DNA from: Lingula anatina | Taxonomy: Eukaryota > Brachiopoda > Lingulata > Lingulida > Lingulidae | Length of the DNA stretch: 35,852 bases | Assembly: GCF_001039355.2 (NCBI RefSeq) | Contig: NW_019775614.1 | Span: 26,659-62,510 of the forward strand | Reading direction: 5' to 3' | Shown: positions 30,189 through 35,852 of the stretch, piece by piece | Layout: the number at the start of each line of letters is the position of its first letter | How positions within the stretch are numbered: position 1 is the stretch's first letter | Made by a program: the position numbers and the translations under genes | Notes under the pieces: generated by a model | Databases searched by the model: none | What the model was told of the DNA's origin: nothing | The model's input: the letters and a program-made list of their open reading frames with translations, nothing else

Positions 30189-32624
30189 AGGGCCCTGGAC
30201 TATGAAAGTTTTCTTAATTTTTTAGCATTATATTTGCATTGAAATAAACGTCAGGTCACAACTTGCTGCCTTGCTGAAGAATACCGCAAATAGTTATACA
30301 AACGTCGCGGAGACAAACTCATAATTGTAGTAAAACCTGTTTAAAGGCATAAGGGGAAATAAAACCAATTTTGTTACAAATGAATGGTGTAAAATATGCT
30401 GCGTTTTGACTTTTTACAAAAGGCTTAAAAATTTGGAGGTAACAAGCCATGGTAAATTGCTTTGTACAGAGCGTTTTGATTAGACAACGTGATAATTACA
30501 TAAGCCATAAATGAGAAATATTAAATTACGTTCAAACATTACTTGCAAATTGGCACTAGCAATTTGCCCCCTATGCCTTGAAAATGGCTGCTTTCATAAT
30601 CTGTCACGCGAAAAGAAGTAACTATTTACTAGGTCACATACTTCAAAGGATCGAAATATTACATATCATGGTGTCATTTGCGAAATCATGCCAAAATTAG
30701 AAAGTATATCACTAAACCTGTATCCTGTACCCTTTAAATTTCAATTTTGTCTATCTTGCCGTACTACAATTATGACAGTTTTATTTAAAACCACTGACTA
30801 AATTTCAACAGCCAAAATTTTGAAGGAGCCATTCCACAAAATTTTCCCCATCTTGACCATTTCGCATGTAAAACTTTACCGTCACTACTAATTCAACCAA
30901 TGTAGTGATAAATTCCGTGTAGTTAACATGAGGCACAACTGCAATTTTCACTGTCGTAAGGTACGTGATGAAATAAAGGAGACATGGAGGACACAAAATA
31001 TCACGTGGGGAAAATATTGCAGGAAGGCAAATCCCAGTGTTTAACATGCTGGCATCAAAACAATTTTTAAAATGCATCAAGAATACATGTAAGTTTTAGA
31101 CAAATACCTAAAACCATCGTCTTGAAACGTTTCGTTGAATCGGTTAAAACTGAAATATCCATATACTTAGTATCCTGCCCGCCTGGCATCCATACCCTGG
31201 TCACTCAAAACGGAAGAAGAAGAAGTGACATCTCATCCAACGGTTCAGGTTTCAAATGATCCATCGGGGTAGAAGGCAGGAAGAGCTAGGTGACCGCCCT
31301 TTATACTTATCGATTACCAAAATTTGACAGACAAAATTTGATTAACAATGTGCTGAAATAGCAATGCACAGAAAACTTTTGTTTCCCGCATATTTCACAA
31401 TACACTAGATTAAATTAATTAAATTAACCTTCAGACCCTTACACACCCCAAAGTAAAAATGGTATTATGTAGGTCACTGGCTATCCTTATATGGTCTACT
31501 GCATGCGGCAATCTGAGCAGTTTTGCCAAGATTGACAAACCAAACCGTTCTTTAGCGCCATCTGGAGGGGAACAGAAATGATCTTCTCTGCTGCAATCGG
31601 TAGCTTAGCAGTGTGTGTGTGTGTGTGTGTGTGTGCGTGTGTGCTCGCGCGCGCACTAGCTTGTGCGTGCTTCATCTTCAACACCTCAGAAATGGTAATA
31701 ATAATGCAATTGAAACTGGCATATATACAAATAAATTTAATAGTCATTTATGAAAGTAACGCCAATGATACATGTTATCTACAAACTGTACAGGCATCAT
31801 CTCTGCTCACGGTCAGCTGTCATATTTGATCTGTTAATTATATTAGTCCATCCAAAAACCGCGTAAAACGACCATAAAATACTACACCAGTCTACCATAA
31901 TGTAAACATTTTTAAATGTTATTAAATCTTATTAAAATAAGACAAATCAACTCATTATTAGAATACAATTGAATAGATGGAAAGTGAATTGATAAACTAT
32001 CAAAATCGGCCAAGTACTAGTATTCTAATCGAATTGAAAAGAAAAAATGAAAAACATGTATGCACCGTACTAATAGCCTATATATATATCATCATAAAAC
32101 CTTCAGATAATGAAAAAAACTTCTACTAGGCTATGCAAGACGGCCTCTGAGGAAGCCTCTGTCGAGAGAGCAGCACCGCCAACTATACTTTTGCAGTGAC
32201 TAGGATCTTATAGCGGTTTCGGGCACAACAAAAGAATCACGTGGACCAGATTCAACGTATACCATCGACTTAATCAAATTGAAATTCACACACTTGCTGA
32301 AGAGACCTACTACAAATCGCGTGACGTTCTAAGAGTGACTTAAAAAGCGATGGGAGCATTTGTGGTTGGGGCAGAATTAAAGATGTTACTGTACCTACAT
32401 TTCAAAACTACTTCCCACAGATAAATGTAAATAGCTTTTATATGCAGAATTAGTTGACATATTATAAATGTTCGAAAAAGACAAAATGCTTTAATATAGT
32501 TACGATACAGGTGCGATAGTGTTACGAATAGTCGTGGGATTCGGCTGGAATCGCACGAATATTGTCCAGAAGTTCAATACAGTTTTTTGGAATCGGGAGT
32601 TCGTGGCCAAAACTTTGATCAGCT
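30189..32624. other. gene-free stretch
   Basis: No exon I can support. It contains a GT microsatellite at 31611-31655, listed separately. The rest is AT-rich single-copy-looking sequence. Confidence 0.4.
31611..31655. repeat. (GT)n then (GC)n microsatellite
   Basis: GT repeats grade into a short CGCGCGC stretch. The open frames crossing it on both strands are repeat artefacts (Cys-Val or Thr-His strings). Confidence 0.92.
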
Positions 32625-32965
32625 TAAATTTTTTGCCACGAATTCCCGATTGATCAAGAATTGCAAGAACTGACTACGATTATATACGAATCTGTTAAGA
32701 ACTTCACGAACTGATTATCATTCAACCACGAATTCTGTAATTTTCAATTCCTGGCGATTCTTGGGATTCGTGGTCTGTGTGAAATAGGGGCATCAAAGTT
32801 TTTGCCACCAATTCCTGTTGGTCATGAAGTACAAAAACTGACTACGAACATATACGAATCTGTTAAGAACTTCACGAGCTGATTACGATTCAACCACGAA
32901 TCGTGAAAATTGCCAATTCCTGGCCATTCGTGGGATTCGTGGTCTGTGTGAAATAGGGGCATAAA
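32625..32965. repeat. tandem duplication, about 169-bp unit
   Basis: Two direct units with period 168-169 bp: CGAATCTGTTAAGAACTTCA at 32688 and 32856, and GGTCTGTGTGAAATAGGGGC at 32772 and 32941. Within each unit the motif CACGAATC or its reverse GATTCGTG recurs several times, giving internal inverted symmetry. The segment just left (32520-32620) shares the same motifs, so the element may start nearer 32520. Confidence 0.85.
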
Positions 32966-33167
32966 CAGTTATCATTACGAACTTTTGTGACATATTTTGA
33001 AAACACCCCCATTCTCTAATATGACCTATAAAAAGCGCGTAAAATAAACGTCTTTCGAAACTCCTTCCGTACTGGGTGTAACCCTTGACAGAACCGGAAT
33101 GTTTAGAAGTATTTTTTCAAACACTGAGATCCCACAAAGAAGAGAATGCATTTGAATAAACAGAATA

Positions 33168-33329
33168 TTAACATTCGATTTCCAGTAGCCCGATCCATGC
33201 TTTTGGTACCATCGCCTGCTGTAAACCTTGTCTTGGGTCTCCAGCACACGTTCGTTGGTTTTGTCCGTGGCAGTAAATTGGAAAAACTTTGTCGTCTATG
33301 ATATGCTGAGCAGGAAAACCGGGATTACC
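33168..33329 (-). CDS. candidate coding exon (weak, two open frames)
   Basis: On the minus strand a strong acceptor (CATTTCATTCCTTCTTAG) at 33330 opens GNPGFPAQHIIDDKVFPIYC and continues for 53 residues to a TAA at 33168, as a terminal exon would. A second frame, entered from a weaker acceptor at CATATCATAG, reads KFFQFTATDKTNERVLETQ then DKVYSRRWYQKHGSGYWKSN, which looks at least as protein-like. Base composition here is more GC-rich than the flanks. I recognise neither product. At most one frame is real, and possibly neither. Confidence 0.25.
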   Translation of the reverse strand, partial: GNPGFPAQHIIDDKVFPIYCHGQNQRTCAGDPRQGLQQAMVPKAWIGLLEIEC

Positions 33330-33801
33330 CTAAGAAGGAATGAAATGCAACTCGGCGCATGCATAAAAGACAACAAGCACTCTATTTTTATCTAGCTTAT
33401 ACACTTTTCAGCTCTCTCATACCGTACGCATAACCCTATTTCCACTGGCGATGCAAGCTAGGTTCCTCTATTTCACCTTTTTAAGTCAGAGCAAAACACC
33501 CAAACTGAAAAATAAGAACGTCCTCATTTCGAGGGCAAGAACCGTTTATCATTGAGAACAGATCTTGTTCTAAAGGAGTATGTGATATCGGCATCTCGGT
33601 TTTCATTAATTCAATTTGTTGCTTTAATCTATTCCTGTTTCAATTGCTTTTTAATTATTCATCCTTATTCTGAATTTTTAAAAAATTTTTATTCAATCAT
33701 AACCGATTATTAAATCTAGGGTTATACATGCAGGGGTACAGTAATTAAAGCTCGAGAGAGGCGGAGAGACCATTACAGGATTAAGCGGTCTTCCTTTCAT
33801 G
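33330..33801. other. gene-free stretch
   Basis: No exon or RNA gene can be supported. Confidence 0.35.
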
Positions 33802-33870
33802 TAGGTCCGCCATATTTAGGCCATGGCCTAGCTAGCACTCGGCTGTTCTCATTCTGAATAGCCTCTATGC
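33802..33870 (+). repeat. diverged end fragment of MITE family 3
   Basis: GTAGGTCCGCCATATTTAGG, then CTAGCTAGCACTCGG and CTCATTCTGAATAGCC follow the same order as the right end of the element at 34670-34844 (GGTCGGCCATATTTGACC, CTAGTTAGTCCCC, TTCTGAATGGGGCC). A further similar scrap, CTCATTCTGATTGGCCC, is at about 34466. Confidence 0.5.
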
Positions 33871-33987
33871 CACGTGGGTCCCTCTAGCGGCGCACAGATC
33901 AACTACAGTCAGCAGACCAGTGACGTTGGAGCGGAAATTCCCTTCTTGGTGTTTTTCGTACCCTCTACCAGGGTGGCAGATATTATA

Positions 33988-33988
<1 letters not shown>

Positions 33989-34044
<56 letters not shown>
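33989..34044. repeat. (AC)n followed by poly(A)
   Basis: About 33 bp of AC repeats running into a 22-base A run. Open frames across it are artefacts. Confidence 0.95.
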
Positions 34045-34669
34045 GAGATAGTAAAACGAACGTCTATTTATCTTGAGACATATATGTGAATTGTATTCTC
34101 TATAATACATTGTGTCAATTTTGAAGAGGCTGAGTATGGCTTGTTTACCTGTCGCATTAAGAAGCCAGTGATAAGGAAGTGCATGAAACCATTGGCTGGA
34201 GTACGTACTAAGGGTTGTAATATTGAATAGAGAGTCAGAATGTACCTGAGCAGGCAACGAGTTCACATTAAACGATTGAAACTGGTCATTTTTGTCAGTG
34301 TGGATTTCCTCTGTAGCGTTTAGACGTAACGATTTCGACCGAGAATCTGGAAGGTTATACTAAAGCGTTATCCTAACTAAAAGTGTCCAACGGTGTCCGT
34401 ATTTCGAGCCTAATTCTAAATTACGTTTGTATCTAAATTTGCGCGGTTCCGGACACTCAGCTCTCCTCATTCTGATTGGCCCTTGAGTCCAAAATCTAAC
34501 TTGATTTAACTACTGACTATGACATGCTGTTACTAACAAGTTGTAAAACAGACAATTTAAACTGAATTCACTATATTTTTCTTACAAGAAATTTGAAGAT
34601 GGTACAGTTTTTATGCTTTTTCTGCTGACAAAATTCTTAATTTTGTTTATCCTTTGGCATGTTGACTTT

Positions 34670-34844
34670 GGCTTCATTCAGAATAGGGGACAAACTAGTC
34701 CAAGAGTCAAATATGGCAACCCACTACAAAGCTTGCCGTCTAAGCCGCTAATAGACACTGAATAGATTTCCCATGGGGAAGCATTCAAGTGGGTCGGCCA
34801 TATTTGACCCTCGGACTAGTTAGTCCCCTGTTCTGAATGGGGCC
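34670..34844 (+). mobile_element. MITE family 3, complete copy
   Basis: A 175-bp element with long terminal inverted repeats of about 50 bp. The left arm runs GGCTTCATTCAGAATAGGGG, CTAGTCC, GTCAAATATGGC; the right arm is its reverse complement with a few mismatches, ending TTCTGAATGGGGCC. TTT flanks both ends (34667-34669 and 34845-34847), possibly a 3-bp duplication. It has no coding capacity. Confidence 0.8.
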
Positions 34845-35096
34845 TTTGAGTCATATAAGAAACTAATAGAGGTGGCTTATATTTGTTACAGGAATCTACA
34901 ATCTTTTCATATGTAACTTTAAAGATGGGTATGAAGTTAGTTGGCATGCTAAATCATTGACAATGAATTTGATCAAATCCCACAATTAAGTTTCAAATAG
35001 CGGACAGCGAGAAAGTTAATGCTTGGAGGAATTCAATATTCAAAGACACTGCACAGAATTAAATAAAAGAGCATACAATATATGTATAAGTGTACA
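34845..35096. other. 3' flank of zinc-finger gene
   Basis: Region beyond the zinc-finger stop codon, expected to hold its 3' untranslated region. I see no convincing minus-strand AATAAA. Confidence 0.35.
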
Positions 35097-35852
35097 TCAT
35101 ACATCATCATCTGTAAAAACATTTCTAAACATTGCAACAGGATATATCTTAGATCTCACTTTTGGGGCAATGTTATCATTAGACTCCTTTTTCACTATAG
35201 CTTCGGTATAAAAATGGTTTTGTTTCATTGTCCCCAGAGTTGATTCCTCATCTTGAAATTCCTTTTTAATAGACTGAAGTGAAAGCTTAGTCCCAGGTGA
35301 TATATCCTCATCTTGAAATTCCTTTTTAATAGACTGAAGTGAAAGCCTAGTCCCAGGTGATAAATCCTCATCTTGAAATTCCTTTTTAACATACTGAAGT
35401 GAAAGCCTAGTCCCAGATGAAATATCCTCATCTTGAAATTCTGTCTTGATAGACTGATCTGAAAAACTAGCATGAATCCTTTTTTCATTATGTAAACAAT
35501 TACTTTTATCACTGAAACTCTTTTTACAAAGCTGGCCTTCTGTGTGGATCCATTCGTGTCGTAAACACGCTCTTTTCTCACTAAAACTCTTTTCACAATA
35601 TTTGCATTTGAGTGGTTCTTCTCCAGTGTGGGTCCTTTCATGTTGTTTACAGTGTTTATTGCCAATGAAACTCTTTTCACAATACTGGCATTTGAATGGT
35701 CTTTCTCCTGTGTGTCTTCTTTCGTGTACTATACAATTACTTCTTACAATAAAACACTTTTCACAATACTTGCATTTGAATGGTTTTTCTCCAGTGTGGG
35801 TTCTTTCATGTTGTATACATTTACTTTTCTGAATAAAACACTTTCCACAAAA
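35097..35852 (-). CDS. C2H2 zinc-finger protein, C-terminal part (truncated by window edge)
   Basis: The minus-strand frame is open from the right edge to TGA at 35099-35097; 251 residues are visible. Numbering from the edge, finger 1 is cut (its first Cys is outside). Fingers 2-4 are intact: C27/C30/H43/H47, C55/C58/H71/H75, C83/C86/H99/H103, joined by linkers such as HTGEKPFKC and HTGERPFKC. Finger 5 (about 107-127) is degenerate, lacking the first Cys and with Asn for the first His. TGEKP-linked C2H2 arrays normally bind DNA in the nucleus. In every finger the core leucine position (F-x5-L-x2-H) is Cys (C12, C40, C68, C96, C119). After the fingers come four 20-residue repeats (134-213) and an acidic tail ending VFTDDDV. 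Each repeat carries a psi-K-x-E site. The N-terminal domains are off-window, so the subfamily and targets are unknown. Confidence 0.92.
   Translation of the reverse strand, partial: FCGKCFIQKSKCIQHERTHTGEKPFKCKYCEKCFIVRSNCIVHERRHTGERPFKCQYCEKSFIGNKHCKQHERTHTGEEPLKCKYCEKSFSEKRACLRHEWIHTEGQLCKKSFSDKSNCLHNEKRIHASFSDQSIKTEFQDEDISSGTRLSLQYVKKEFQDEDLSPGTRLSLQSIKKEFQDEDISPGTKLSLQSIKKEFQDEESTLGTMKQNHFYTEAIVKKESNDNIAPKVRSKIYPVAMFRNVFTDDDV
35214..35453 (-). repeat. 4 x 60-bp in-frame repeat within zinc-finger gene
   Basis: Four head-to-tail 60-bp units encode the consensus (S/Y)(I/V)K(K/T)EFQDED-SPGTRLSLQ. Units 1-3 (in protein order) are near-identical at DNA level; the fourth drifts after FQDEE. The central block TCCTCATCTTGAAATTC is unchanged in all four on the plus strand. 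A period divisible by three preserves the frame, as expected for recent unequal crossing-over or slippage. Confidence 0.95.

Noticed and set aside
31496-31829. Frames over the GT/GC tract on both strands.
   Set aside because: Low-complexity dinucleotide translation only.
33865-34266. A 133-codon minus-strand frame.
   Set aside because: It depends on a Cys-Val string from the AC microsatellite and a Phe string from poly(A); no domain or splice support.
35225-35680. A 151-codon minus-strand frame over the zinc-finger gene's 60-bp repeats.
   Set aside because: It is a shifted register of the real frame; the repeated 20-residue pattern there simply mirrors the 60-bp DNA repeat.
1-35852. CRISPR array, phage or bacterial operon structure.
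   Set aside because: The direct repeats are few, long and of irregular context; genes are spliced and animal-like, with no ribosome-binding sites or operons.

Overview
This window is animal (metazoan) nuclear DNA. It is AT-rich, with GT-AG introns, poly(A)/poly(T) tracts, microsatellites and many short inverted-repeat elements. Three recognisable gene types support this: a lysophosphatidylcholine acyltransferase (LPCAT1/2 type), ADAT3 with its diagnostic HAV pseudo-catalytic motif, and a C2H2 zinc-finger gene with TGEKP-type linkers. The repeat content and compactness suggest a marine invertebrate rather than a vertebrate, but I cannot settle the phylum. One ambiguous base (6289) points to a draft assembly.

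Layout. 1-4770: most likely intron of the LPCAT gene, holding three copies of an inverted-repeat element, a 132-bp tandem repeat and a long TA tract. 4771-5886: the first two coding exons of LPCAT on the minus strand; the rest of that gene appears to lie left of the window. 5887-15100: about 9 kb with no gene I can support, only repeats. 15356-16597: ADAT3 on the minus strand, with an uninterrupted reading frame. 17617-21770: an eight-exon gene on the plus strand, assembled here from consistent splice sites. It encodes a 301-residue predicted membrane protein with a signal peptide, one C2H2-like finger, a Cys-rich segment and one transmembrane helix. ADAT3 and this gene are head-to-head, with start codons about 1 kb apart. 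22000-35000: mostly non-coding and repeat-rich, with three weak exon candidates near 24.5, 25.2 and 33.2 kb. 35097-35852: the 3' end of a C2H2 zinc-finger gene on the minus strand, which runs off the right edge.

The genes show no common pathway (lipid remodelling, tRNA wobble-inosine formation, a membrane protein of unknown role, a likely DNA-binding protein). The most notable signals are these: eight copies of a small TIR element in two subfamilies, with 3-bp TTA/TAG-type target duplications; four tandem 20-residue repeats in the zinc-finger protein, each carrying a psi-K-x-E SUMO-like motif followed by acidic residues; replacement of the core leucine by cysteine in every finger of that protein; a roughly 105-residue charged insert inside the ADAT3 deaminase domain; and a C2H2 finger predicted to sit on the luminal/extracellular side of a membrane protein. 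I found no evidence of a prokaryote-like defence or mobile gene system.
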